Shown one piece after another: positions 52,469 to 61,033 of a stretch of DNA of 64,000 nucleotides. The stretch lies in assembly GCF_007970185.1 (NCBI RefSeq), contig NZ_CP042431.1, forward strand, positions 1,426,001 to 1,490,000. Reading direction: 5' to 3'. A model generated the notes under the pieces. That model saw only the letters and a program-made list of their open reading frames with translations, had not been told where the DNA came from and ran no database searches. The stretch is from Pseudobacter ginsenosidimutans. Lineage in GTDB: Bacteria; Bacteroidota; Bacteroidia; Chitinophagales; Chitinophagaceae. The translations under genes were made by a program, and so were the position numbers. Within the stretch, counting starts at the first letter, position 1, and every line of letters begins with the position of its first letter.

Positions 52469-55400
52469 TTAGAAGTTGATGGAAATATTGGTGGTAATGA
52501 TCCTTGGGTTGGGAACATTGGACAGGTTTTGAATCTCCGGGTCCAGCCCTTTGTAGCGCGATATGAAGAACAGGTTCTGCGCATCGATGGAAATCATACA
52601 TCCTTTCATTCCTGTTTTCTTAAGCAGTTTGTCCGTAAATGAATAACTGATGGAGGCATTGGTAAGGCGCACAAAAGATGCATCGGTAAAAGAGCCATCG
52701 GATGTATAAATATTGGATCCCCCTCCGGTGGTGTATCGCTGGTACTGACTGTTATCGCCAGGCTTTTGCCAGTGATTCCTGATCAGCTCCTCTGGCAGGA
52801 ACATATTCACCATCCTTCCCACAGATTCCCCGGCAAGTGCATTCAATCCATACTGCTTCCGGAATTGAAAGTTCATGCGGAAGTTGATATTCTTATAATA
52901 AACCGAGGGAACAAAACCACCATAGAACGTTGGATTTCGATCCCTTTCTATATAACGGTCATCATCATTTGTTCCTGCCACTGTATTCAGGTTGATCTTG
53001 GCAACACCATCTTTATTGTAATCATAGAATGCATATTCTCCTGTAAGCGGATCAACACCTATCAAATGCAGCAAGTATTCTGTTGAGAGGGATTTACCCA
53101 CTTTGAAACGGGTAGCATAGGGAGAGTTCTCGATATTCGGATATGAAACCAGCTTATTACGATTGGCTGATATATTGAACCCGAGATTAACGTTCCAGTC
53201 TTTCTTTTCAATCAGTTTATAAGTAAAAGACGCTTCCAGACCTGTATTACGCACTTTCGCATCCCAGTTGCCGATCACACTGGGGAAGCCGGTCAGGATC
53301 GCGGTGGGGATATCAGTCAACTGGTTGCTGGTCTCTTTTATATAGTATTCAACATTTACAGTGAGCCTGTCTTTCCAGAAACCCATAGTAGTTGCCAGGT
53401 TGATCTGTTTGTTGGATTGCCAGTGGTATTGGTCGTTCACTGCCTGTATGGGAAGATAGCTTTGAATGCCACCATAGGCCCATACGGGCATCTGGTATTC
53501 GGCAGGGTCTGTTACACTCCAGCGAGAAAGATAGCGATAGTCCTGCCCCAGGTCTGAACCTGTAATTCCATAGCTTCCGTTGAATTTGAGGAAGCTGAAC
53601 CATTCAGGCAACAAATTTCTCATCCAGGGCTCATCGGATGAGATCCAGCCCAGGCCAACTGATCCGAACTGACCGAATTGCTTGCCCGGCGCAAATCGGG
53701 AAGAGCCATCACGTGCGGCACTGAGGTTAATGATGTATTTGTTATCCCAGTTATAGTTGAGTAAAGTGCGGAGCGAAACGAATTTGTTTTCACCAAAATT
53801 CTCCACTGTAATTTTTATGGGAGCATTATTGATGGTATTAAGCATGTTGTCGTTGGTATAACCCATGCCCCAGTTGGTCAATCCACGCATTGTTGAATAT
53901 TGGTAATTGCCCATCAGCTGCGCAGTTAACCTTCCTCTTCCTATCATTGTGTTATAGGTGATCTGAGGATCCAATACCATGTTAGTGCCTTTGGTGGTTC
54001 CGAACATGGCTTCGGGCATTGCATACCCAAGTGGGTCTAATGATGTTGAAGGAACAAGGCGCTGGTTGTTGTTGAGTGAATTATTAATACTTGCCCTCGT
54101 TCCCACTGTAAGGCCGGGTAACAATTCATAGGTGATATTGATATTACCACTGAACTGATTGGTTTTGGAGATTATCGGCTGCAATAAATAACCGAAAGCG
54201 AACTTTTGCATCACACCATATCCGATCCTCCAGCCATCAAAGTTCAGCTTGCCATCTTCTTTATAAATTGGAGGGGCATTGGGCGGTAAATTATAGATAT
54301 TGGAAGTGTACGTTACAGCATCCACTTTGGTAGTGCCGTAATTGAGGATGGCTTCCACCGTCAGTTTTTCATCCGGGCTGCGATGTCTGAAATTGAAAGC
54401 AAAAGCGCCACGCTGTGTGGAACCAGAAGTGGCCATCAGATCCACCACTTTGTCATAAGAAGCATTCAGGCGAAAGGTATTACGTGTATCGCCGCCGGAT
54501 AAGGTAACGGAAGCCAGACTGGACCTTCCTGTTCCCAGTACCTGCTTTTGCCAGTCCGTTTGCCGGGTACTGTCCCACAACAACAGATCAGGTGCTGCCT
54601 CCAGGGAAGGATTATAGATGCCGTCATTCTTAAAAGCTTCTCTCCGGATTGCCAGGTATTCTGGTGTGCTCAGCATTTTCACATGACGGGCAGGCATTAC
54701 CAATCCATCCGTGTAGGATAGATCCAGTTTGGTTTTACCTGGCCTGCCTTTTTTGGTATTGACCAGTATCACGCCATTGGCAGCCCTGGAGCCATAGATA
54801 GCCGTAGCATCGGCATCTTTCAATATTTCAATACTTTCAATATCGCGTGGATTAATGGCAAATAGCGGGCTCTGTCCTTTCAGATAAGCAGCGCCTGCCT
54901 GCTCAACACCATAAGAAACGCCGTCCTGAACAGCGCCCTGTAAATTCACCTGGTTGATGGGAATGCCATCGATCACATACAATGGATCTGTCAGTTGCAA
55001 AGGGTCGATGGAATTCCTTCCCCTGATCTCGATCTTAACCGGAGAACTTGAATTGCCGGAGGTAGGTGTCATCACAAGACCAGGCACCCGGCCCTGCAAA
55101 GCCAGCAGTGGGTTCATCACTGGTTGCCTTTCGATCTCTTCTGCTGTTACGCGGGCAATGCTGCCCGTATTCAGTCTTTTGCTGGTTACGCCGTATGCTT
55201 TCACTACGGCCTGGTCAAGTTCATTGGTAGCGAGTTTCATTCTAACAGATATACTAGATTCCAGGTCTTTCGCCAGCAGTGTCATGGATTCATACCCGAT
55301 GAAAGTAAAGGTGATCTTATCTGTTTCTTCCACTTTCCTGAGCGTGAAAGCACCGCGTTCATTGGTTTGTGTGCCCCTGGAAGCGCCTGCCACCAGGATA

Positions 55401-55876
55401 CTCACAAACGCAAGTGGCTGATTGGACTTACTATCGTATACATTTCCGGTAATGTCCCGGGGCGCCACCACAAACATGGCACCCCCGTCTGCATTTCCGG
55501 TTCCAGATGTAGCTTGTTTCTTAGCCACAACAATGGTTGTTCCTACAATGCTGTACACAAGTGGTGTATTGTTCAGGATAGTACGCATGAATTCTTCCAG
55601 TGGCTGATCTTTTACATTCACTGTGGCAGTGATGGAACTGTCCAGTATTTTGGGATTGAACACCACCACGTAGCTGGTTTGTTTTTTGATCTCTTTGAAC
55701 AGCTTCTGGAGAGGCACTTTCTTTCCGCTATAAGTTATCTTCTGTGCACTAACGGTGAGGGGTATTTGAAACAGGACCAGCAGCAGCACAGTCAGTAATA
55801 CACTGAATCTCCGTCGTTTTTCTAAGGGCAGATATTTTTTGCTGGTAACAGCAGGCCAGGAGTTCAAATTAAGCAT
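52469..55876 (-). CDS. SusC/RagA TonB-dependent outer-membrane transporter with STN domain
   Basis: 1135 residues. Signal peptide to about residue 45, then an STN domain (GKKVPLQKLFKEIKKQTSYVVVF, residues 48-118) that signals to an anti-sigma factor, a carboxypeptidase-like domain (ITGNVYDSKSNQPLAFVSILVAGASRGTQTNERGAFTL in two blocks), the plug (LALQGRVPGLVM, YVIDGIPI, DADATAIYGSRAANGVILVNTKKG) and the 22-strand barrel ending in IITTNISINF. With SusD it imports a bulky nutrient. The STN domain links it to the upstream FecR/sigma pair. No glycoside hydrolase is adjacent, so the substrate is unknown. Confidence 0.96.
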   Translation of the reverse strand: MLNLNSWPAVTSKKYLPLEKRRRFSVLLTVLLLVLFQIPLTVSAQKITYSGKKVPLQKLFKEIKKQTSYVVVFNPKILDSSITATVNVKDQPLEEFMRTILNNTPLVYSIVGTTIVVAKKQATSGTGNADGGAMFVVAPRDITGNVYDSKSNQPLAFVSILVAGASRGTQTNERGAFTLRKVEETDKITFTFIGYESMTLLAKDLESSISVRMKLATNELDQAVVKAYGVTSKRLNTGSIARVTAEEIERQPVMNPLLALQGRVPGLVMTPTSGNSSSPVKIEIRGRNSIDPLQLTDPLYVIDGIPINQVNLQGAVQDGVSYGVEQAGAAYLKGQSPLFAINPRDIESIEILKDADATAIYGSRAANGVILVNTKKGRPGKTKLDLSYTDGLVMPARHVKMLSTPEYLAIRREAFKNDGIYNPSLEAAPDLLLWDSTRQTDWQKQVLGTGRSSLASVTLSGGDTRNTFRLNASYDKVVDLMATSGSTQRGAFAFNFRHRSPDEKLTVEAILNYGTTKVDAVTYTSNIYNLPPNAPPIYKEDGKLNFDGWRIGYGVMQKFAFGYLLQPIISKTNQFSGNINITYELLPGLTVGTRASINNSLNNNQRLVPSTSLDPLGYAMPEAMFGTTKGTNMVLDPQITYNTMIGRGRLTAQLMGNYQYSTMRGLTNWGMGYTNDNMLNTINNAPIKITVENFGENKFVSLRTLLNYNWDNKYIINLSAARDGSSRFAPGKQFGQFGSVGLGWISSDEPWMRNLLPEWFSFLKFNGSYGITGSDLGQDYRYLSRWSVTDPAEYQMPVWAYGGIQSYLPIQAVNDQYHWQSNKQINLATTMGFWKDRLTVNVEYYIKETSNQLTDIPTAILTGFPSVIGNWDAKVRNTGLEASFTYKLIEKKDWNVNLGFNISANRNKLVSYPNIENSPYATRFKVGKSLSTEYLLHLIGVDPLTGEYAFYDYNKDGVAKINLNTVAGTNDDDRYIERDRNPTFYGGFVPSVYYKNINFRMNFQFRKQYGLNALAGESVGRMVNMFLPEELIRNHWQKPGDNSQYQRYTTGGGSNIYTSDGSFTDASFVRLTNASISYSFTDKLLKKTGMKGCMISIDAQNLFFISRYKGLDPEIQNLSNVPNPRIITTNISINF

Positions 55877-55990
55877 AGTCTTGGTTTTGAGAATAATGAA
55901 CGGTTACATTCAAGGCAATACGATCTCATTTGCTTTTCAGCATTACGCGTTGTATTGCAATAAAGAATTCAGGAAAAGTTTAAACGATGT

Positions 55991-57183
55991 CTAAGGCTTA
56001 ATGGTCAGGCGTCTTTCTTCCAGCGTGAAATGTACGCCCATTTTTTCCAGTACAATCATTGCCTGCAATAAGGTAAGATTGCGGTTCACTTCGCCGGTGA
56101 ACAAGATATCAGGATCATTTTGTTCTATCACCACCTCCACATCGTACCATCTTGCAAATTGACGCAACACATCATTGATTGGCGAATTCTCAAACCGGAA
56201 CAAGCCATTCTTCCAGGCAAGAACGAGGTCTGTATCGGCATCTTTCAACACATTCATGCCCTTTGTGCTGATCCTTGCCTGCTGACCCGGGGAAAGAACA
56301 GCAGTTTGTTGTCTGTCGATCATTTTGATAGCGCCCTCGGTCAAGGTTGTTGCAATATATGGTTCATCAGTATAGGCATTGATATTGAAATGCGTGCCCA
56401 ACACTTCCACGGCTGCTTTTCCATCGATATCCACTTTAAAAGGCTGGTCTTTCTTTTGAGCAACTTCAAAATAAGCTTCACCACTTATTTTCACTTTGCG
56501 TTCTCCTGTAGCAAAACTGTTAGGGAATGTGATGGACGATGCTGCATTGAGCCACACTTCTGTGCCATCAGGCAGTTTCAGGTTATATTGTCCACCACGC
56601 GGAGTAGTTAAGGTATGCCATTCAACTTTGCTGCTGACCCCATCGTATTCCAGTTTTCCTTTTTGATTGTTCACGCTCAGATCTCCGCTGTGCAGAATCT
56701 GTTTGGTATTACTATCCAGCAGAATTGTTTTTCCATCTGCCAGCAGCAGTACCGCTTTATCGGATCCTGATGGAATATTTCAGCGGCAACCACCGGAAGG
56801 GTGTTTTCCTTTTTATGATCCTTACTGATCAGTAGCCAGGCAAGCAGAGAAACAGAAAGCACCAATACAGCAGCCGCTGCATATCTGAACCAGGCTATGT
56901 TCAACAAATGAACCCGGTGAACAGGCGCAGGATATTTTTCACTCAGTTGCTGTTGAATGGATCTCAGCAAGCGTTGCAGTACCCGCTTCGCTGCTTCCTT
57001 CGACATCGGGGCTGCATTTGAAGATTGCAAATACACCTGCTGGAGTACATTCTCAAATTCAGGATCCTTTTCTGCAGCGCCACTTTGCATATACGCAGAT
57101 AATGCATAACTTTCCTCTTCAGTGATCGTCCCGTCCAGAAACTTCCACAGCAACGCTATTTCCTGATTTTTTTGAGAACCCAT
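55991..57183 (-). pseudogene. FecR-type anti-sigma factor, split by a frameshift
   Basis: Two frames together encode one FecR of about 397 residues. The N-part (57183 to about 56775) has the DUF4880-like start and the membrane helix FRYAAAAVLVLSVSLLAWLLI. After AAEI the frame changes by one base: the other frame continues without stop as PSGSDKAVLLLADGKTILLD, through SGDLSV, to the FecR core (TPRGGQYNLKLPDGTEVWLNAASSITFP) and the C-terminal STN-like domain (YDVEVVIEQNDPDILFTGEVN). One base is missing at about 56773-56778 on the plus strand. No slippery heptamer is evident. It is either a real mutation or a sequencing error. The product normally holds the ECF sigma factor at the membrane. Confidence 0.85.
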
Positions 57184-57231
57184 ATTATTAAGACTAATGA
57201 GATTAAAAAAAGGGTGGACGCGAAAAAAAAT

Positions 57232-57858
57232 TTAATTGAAAGCCACCAGGATCATCAGCAGAGAGATGTTCCCATGCTCCAGCAAATACTCTTTGATCGA
57301 TTTCACAGACAGTTGCAAATGTTGTTTCAAAGTATTCTTTGAAATGTTCATGATAATAGCAGCTTCTTCATATGTTTTGCCCTGCTGCCTGCAGAGGATG
57401 AAAGCTTCTTTCCGTTGGGGAGGCAAACTGTTGATGGCTTTTTCCAGTAACTCTTCATATTCCCTCGCTTCCACTTTGTTCATCAGGTGACGCGGATGCA
57501 GTTCCAGTTCTGCATTGCTCAGCATCTCATCACGGATGGCATCATATAAAGACATCCGGTTGAGTTGTGTGATCACAGTGTTCCTGGCCAGGCCGAACAG
57601 GTAAGCGCTGAAGGAGGTTTTTATGTCTACCCGTTCGCGGGCATCCCATATTTTGAGGAAGATATCGTGCAGCAGGTCTTCTGCCAGCGTTGGATTTTTT
57701 GTGAACTTGAGAAGGTAATTATAGATGAGTGAATGATACTGTCCGTATATAGAGGCAAATGCTTGCTGATCTCCCTGTGAAAAGCGCTGGAGTAAGGCGG
57801 GGTCGGTATTAAAAAGTGAAAAATCGATCAATGCAAAAACATTTGAAGGGCAGTTCAA
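57232..57858 (-). CDS. ECF-type RNA polymerase sigma factor
   Basis: About 208 residues. Region 2 (FASIYGQYHSLIYNYLLKFTKNPTLAEDLLHDIFLKIWDARE) and region 4 (INSLPPQRKEAFILCRQQGKTYEEAAIIMNISKNTLKQHL) are clear. No ATG lies near the N-terminus; the start is TTG at 57858 or possibly TTG at 57831. It heads the sigma-fecR-susC-susD operon and should direct its transcription when substrate occupies SusC. Confidence 0.9.
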   Translation of the reverse strand: MNCPSNVFALIDFSLFNTDPALLQRFSQGDQQAFASIYGQYHSLIYNYLLKFTKNPTLAEDLLHDIFLKIWDARERVDIKTSFSAYLFGLARNTVITQLNRMSLYDAIRDEMLSNAELELHPRHLMNKVEAREYEELLEKAINSLPPQRKEAFILCRQQGKTYEEAAIIMNISKNTLKQHLQLSVKSIKEYLLEHGNISLLMILVAFN

Positions 57859-58025
57859 AAACCTAAGTTAGGGGTAATTGCGCAACATCGGTCCGGGAGC
57901 TTATTAAAATCTGTTTTTGCAGCTATGATTTTACCTTGTACAGCCGCCGTGGAAGCCAGCTTTGCTGCTCGTGAGCGATAGCCATACAGCCTTGTTTTGA
58001 ATGTCGGTAAAACGATTGTTTGTTC

Positions 58026-58033
58026 TACATTTG
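58026..58033 (+). promoter_or_regulatory. -7 box TACATTTG of trmB
   Basis: Exact TAnnTTTG match seven bases before the trmB ATG at 58041, implying a nearly leaderless message. It also excludes the upstream in-frame TTG at 58020 as start. Confidence 0.5.
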
Positions 58034-58040
58034 CAGGATA

Positions 58041-58760
58041 ATGGGACAGAAAAAATTAGTTCGTTTCGCTGAATTGCTCACTTTTCCGAATGTATTACAA
58101 AACCCCGAAGGAATGCCGGGGAAATGGCATGAATTCTTTCACAATGATCATCCTATCACTCTGGAGCTGGCCTGCGGCAAAGGAGAATACGCAGTTGGAC
58201 TCGGCAGGCTTTACCCTGAACGCAATTTCCTGGGAATTGACCTGAAAGGAAACCGCATTTGGGTAGGCGCTAAAAAAGCGCTGAATGAGAAACTCGTGAA
58301 CGTAGGTTTTCTCCGCACACATATCGATCGAATTGCGATGCATTTCCAGCAAGGTGAAGTGAGCGAGATCTGGATCACATTCCCCGATCCGCAGTTGCGC
58401 ACTTCCCGTGCAAAAAAGCGACTGACCCATCCGAGATTCCTCAGACTTTATCAGCAGATCCTCTCGCCCAATGGCATCATACATCTTAAAACAGATTCGC
58501 CTGCTTTATATCGCTTCACCAAATGGGTGATCGATCTGCACGATCTGGAAGTGATAGATGACAGGGACGATGTGTATTCCGCTGGCGAAACAGCCATTAC
58601 AGATGAGTTGAAGATCAAAACGCATTATGAAAGCCTGGACATTGCCGGCAGCAGCCGTATCCATTACCTGAGCTTCAGATTGCCTGATACACCGCTGACC
58701 GATAAGGATGCAGCGCTAAAAGAAATGCTCCGTGAAGAAGAATCTGATAGAAGGAATTGA
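58041..58760 (+). CDS. trmB: tRNA (guanine-N7-)-methyltransferase
   Basis: 239 residues. Forms m7G46 in tRNA variable loops using S-adenosylmethionine. Seen: ITLELACGKGEYAVGLGRLYPERNFLGIDLKGNRIWVGAKKA (SAM site), EIWITFPDPQLRTSRAKKRLTHPRFL (catalytic and tRNA-binding), and IHLKTDSPALYRFT. The start at 58041 is set by the promoter box. It overlaps the next gene by 29 bases. Confidence 0.95.
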   Translation: MGQKKLVRFAELLTFPNVLQNPEGMPGKWHEFFHNDHPITLELACGKGEYAVGLGRLYPERNFLGIDLKGNRIWVGAKKALNEKLVNVGFLRTHIDRIAMHFQQGEVSEIWITFPDPQLRTSRAKKRLTHPRFLRLYQQILSPNGIIHLKTDSPALYRFTKWVIDLHDLEVIDDRDDVYSAGETAITDELKIKTHYESLDIAGSSRIHYLSFRLPDTPLTDKDAALKEMLREEESDRRN

Positions 58761-58938
58761 TTTTTATTACAACGAACAGGGTTATGTAGTGCTCACTGCC
58801 AAATTCCACCTGGACAGGGGCCGATGCTGTGGAAATGGCTGCAAACATTGCCCGTACGATTACATGAATGTACCCGAACCCCGCCGTACAGAGTTGCTCC
58901 AAAAACGTAACGATCATGGCCAAACGAACGACAACTAA
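58732..58938 (+). CDS. DUF5522 small cysteine-rich protein
   Basis: 68 residues with the family core YVVLTAKFHLDRGRCCGNGCKHCPYDY, whose four cysteines and one histidine look like a metal site. Starts with GTG at 58732 inside the trmB 3' end, and its own 3' end overlaps the next gene by 23 bases. The family has no known function. The triple overlap suggests coupled translation with trmB. Confidence 0.85.
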   Translation: MKKNLIEGIDFYYNEQGYVVLTAKFHLDRGRCCGNGCKHCPYDYMNVPEPRRTELLQKRNDHGQTNDN

Positions 58939-59467
58939 ATCAGCATCTAAAGCTGTAAAGAAACCAGCCTCTTCGGCTCCGGCAAAGAAAAAAACAACTC
59001 CGGTAGCAGTTAAAAAGAAAACCACTTCCGGAAATACCGCCAGGAAGCGAGGCAGCGGAAGCTCCGTATCATCTTCATTAAAAAAGGCTTCTGTTCAGTC
59101 TCCCTTTGCAGAAAAGCTTAACACGGTTACACCATCAGGCTACAAGGACCAAACTTTTTTTGAACAGGTTTTCGATGTGGCAAGGCAGATCCCGAAAGGG
59201 CGTGTTACTTCCTACGGGGCCATTGCGGCCAGCCTGGGCGCCAAATCATCATCGAGGTTGGTTGGCTGGGCTATGAATCTCGCGGGCAGTGCAAGGCCCA
59301 AAGTACCTGCACACCGCGTAGTGAACCGTAATGGCATGCTTAGTGGCAAACATCACTTTGCCACTCCTACCCAAATGCAGGAGTTGCTGGAGAAAGAAGG
59401 GATAAAAGTGAAAAACGATAAAGTGGTCGAATTCAGCAAACTGTTCTGGGATCCGATGGATCTCTAA
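58916..59467 (+). CDS. Alkyltransferase-like protein with lysine-rich N-terminal tail
   Basis: 183 residues. Residues 1-65 are rich in Lys, Ala, Ser and Thr (TTTKSASKAVKKPASSAPAK), like histone H1 or other DNA-compacting tails. Residues about 78-183 match the DNA-binding domain of O6-alkylguanine DNA alkyltransferase: FFEQVFDVARQIPKGRVTSYGAIAASLGA. The active-site PCHRV is replaced by PAHRVV, so it cannot accept alkyl groups; this is the mark of ATL proteins, which recognise O6-alkylguanine and pass it to nucleotide excision repair. ATG 58916 was chosen because the frame upstream lies within DUF5522. Confidence 0.88.
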   Translation: MAKRTTTKSASKAVKKPASSAPAKKKTTPVAVKKKTTSGNTARKRGSGSSVSSSLKKASVQSPFAEKLNTVTPSGYKDQTFFEQVFDVARQIPKGRVTSYGAIAASLGAKSSSRLVGWAMNLAGSARPKVPAHRVVNRNGMLSGKHHFATPTQMQELLEKEGIKVKNDKVVEFSKLFWDPMDL

Positions 59468-59475
59468 ATTGAAGA

Positions 59476-60327
59476 CTACCAGTTGATGTCGTAACCGATA
59501 GTTGCTATCAGTTCCGCATATCCGAATGCGTGTTTCGCTTTGCCTCCATCTACTGTAAGCGCATTGGTATACTTCGCATAACCTGTTTTGGCAGTTCCCT
59601 CAAAGAAGAAATTCCGGGTGATATAATATTTGATACCACCTTCCACGCTGGCCATATAGCCTGCGAGATGGAACTTATTATCCAGCCTTTTACCAAACAG
59701 CGTTACGTCTGTTTTGGGAATCATGAAGCCTGCACCCAGTTTCAACATGGGTACAAAGTAACCTGCTTTTCTGTTGGTCCTGTTCAGCGGCCAGAATTGT
59801 ACATAATTGATATGATAGAAATTGGCGCCATTGGTATGCTCGAGATGGAAGAGCCCATCTTTGGTAACGAGCGTGTCCTGATCGAAGTACTGATCTCCGA
59901 TTGTTCCTTTGATATGCAGGCGCTGATCATCGCTCACAATATATTTCGTGTGATCGAAATTGAACTCGATGGCTTTGGTCTTTTCCCTGTTCAGGTAAAA
60001 ACCGATCCGGTAATTGTATTGCGGAACGCTGACCTGAATGGGTTTCTTCCAGATCGCATCCAGATCGTTCTGATCTACACCTTTGGCATTGTAAACGGTA
60101 AAGTCGTGAGGAATACCATTCACTGCACCTTTGAAGTGAATATCACTTTTCGTATACCATTCGGTGTTATAGCCCCACTGAAGGTACATACCTTTGATGC
60201 TGAAGCGGGATTGCCCAATCGTGGCAAGGCTGTAAATGAAAAGTAAGAGAAAAAGAACGGAAAACCTTTTGATTGAATTGGCTACTCTGTTCCTGTCTGT
60301 GTCTTCAAAAAACGTTTTGTCTTGCAT
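59476..60327 (-). CDS. Outer-membrane beta-barrel protein of unknown function
   Basis: 283 residues. The signal (FSVLLFLLFIYSLATIGQ-like, residues 22-39) is preceded by a 20-residue polar extension. The mature protein alternates amphipathic strands (SIKGMYLQWGYNTEWYTKS, FYHINYVQFWPLNRTNRKAGYFVPMLKLGAGFMI) and ends in an aromatic residue (GYAELIATIGYDINW), typical of outer-membrane barrels. No family name recognised. Convergent with the ATL gene, eight bases apart. Confidence 0.65.
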   Translation of the reverse strand: MQDKTFFEDTDRNRVANSIKRFSVLFLLLFIYSLATIGQSRFSIKGMYLQWGYNTEWYTKSDIHFKGAVNGIPHDFTVYNAKGVDQNDLDAIWKKPIQVSVPQYNYRIGFYLNREKTKAIEFNFDHTKYIVSDDQRLHIKGTIGDQYFDQDTLVTKDGLFHLEHTNGANFYHINYVQFWPLNRTNRKAGYFVPMLKLGAGFMIPKTDVTLFGKRLDNKFHLAGYMASVEGGIKYYITRNFFFEGTAKTGYAKYTNALTVDGGKAKHAFGYAELIATIGYDINW

Positions 60328-60495
60328 TGGGCCTAAGATTTGTGGGGTTGCGCGCAGGGTAAAAACCGCCGCAATTTACGGTGTTATTTCCACAGTTTTA
60401 CAACCTTAACCATTCACTAACCATTTTTTGCGCTACTGCACAGAGCCCTAACCGTGAGAACTCATATAACTAGACAAGAATAAGCAAGACAATTA

Positions 60496-60927
60496 TCAAT
60501 TTTCAATAATGCGACAAACAGGATTCTTTGAAAGTCCATTTACCTTCTTCCTCCCCTTTTTCAAAATAGAGTTGTAACGGGGAGTACTGCACGCTATCGG
60601 GACATTTACAGCCAACAGTTTCTTTTCAGGGTGTGCTTCCCAGTTGCAGCCCCTGGCTGTGATATATTCAAATACAGATTCCATTTGCGTTTCATCAAAG
60701 AAATAAACCTGGATGGTGCTATTTCCGGAAGCGTCCATCACCATTTCGAAATGCAGCTCATCTTCCTCCATAACGGCAGACACAATGTCCCCTCTGGAAA
60801 CCGAAGGTGTGAACTGGGGTATACTCTCAACCTGATAACAGCTTCCGGCCTGCGATGCACGCAACCTTTCAATTTGAAAATCGCCATATTGATCCCGGAA
60901 GGTGAACACAATGTAGCAATCGCTCAT
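60496..60927 (-). CDS. DUF4265-like protein
   Basis: 143 residues from the ATG at 60927. The pattern FTFRDQYGDFQIERLRA ... YQVESIPQFTPSVSRGDIVSAVMEEDELHFEMVMDASGNSTIQVYF matches DUF4265, a small cytoplasmic beta-rich domain of unknown function. It has no signal peptide and no co-directional partner within 100 bases. The frame extends 12 codons further upstream, but that part does not match the family. Confidence 0.65.
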   Translation of the reverse strand: MSDCYIVFTFRDQYGDFQIERLRASQAGSCYQVESIPQFTPSVSRGDIVSAVMEEDELHFEMVMDASGNSTIQVYFFDETQMESVFEYITARGCNWEAHPEKKLLAVNVPIACSTPRYNSILKKGRKKVNGLSKNPVCRIIEN

Positions 60928-61033
60928 AAGGATATGTTTAGATGTAAATAAATACAGGGTCATTCAGGCATCAATAGACTTGACGCTGTTATGCTCGATG
61001 TATTCAATGGTTGGATTGCGGAAACCTGGCTTG

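Noticed and set aside
55124-55798. 224-codon plus-strand frame opposite susC
   Set aside because: Shadow of the STN and plug region of SusC.
56677-57183. N-terminal FecR half as a separate complete gene
   Set aside because: Its last 20 or so residues are frame-shifted nonsense while the alternate frame continues the FecR sequence.
59530-60246. 238-codon plus-strand frame opposite the barrel protein
   Set aside because: Antisense shadow; the minus-strand frame has a signal peptide and barrel pattern.
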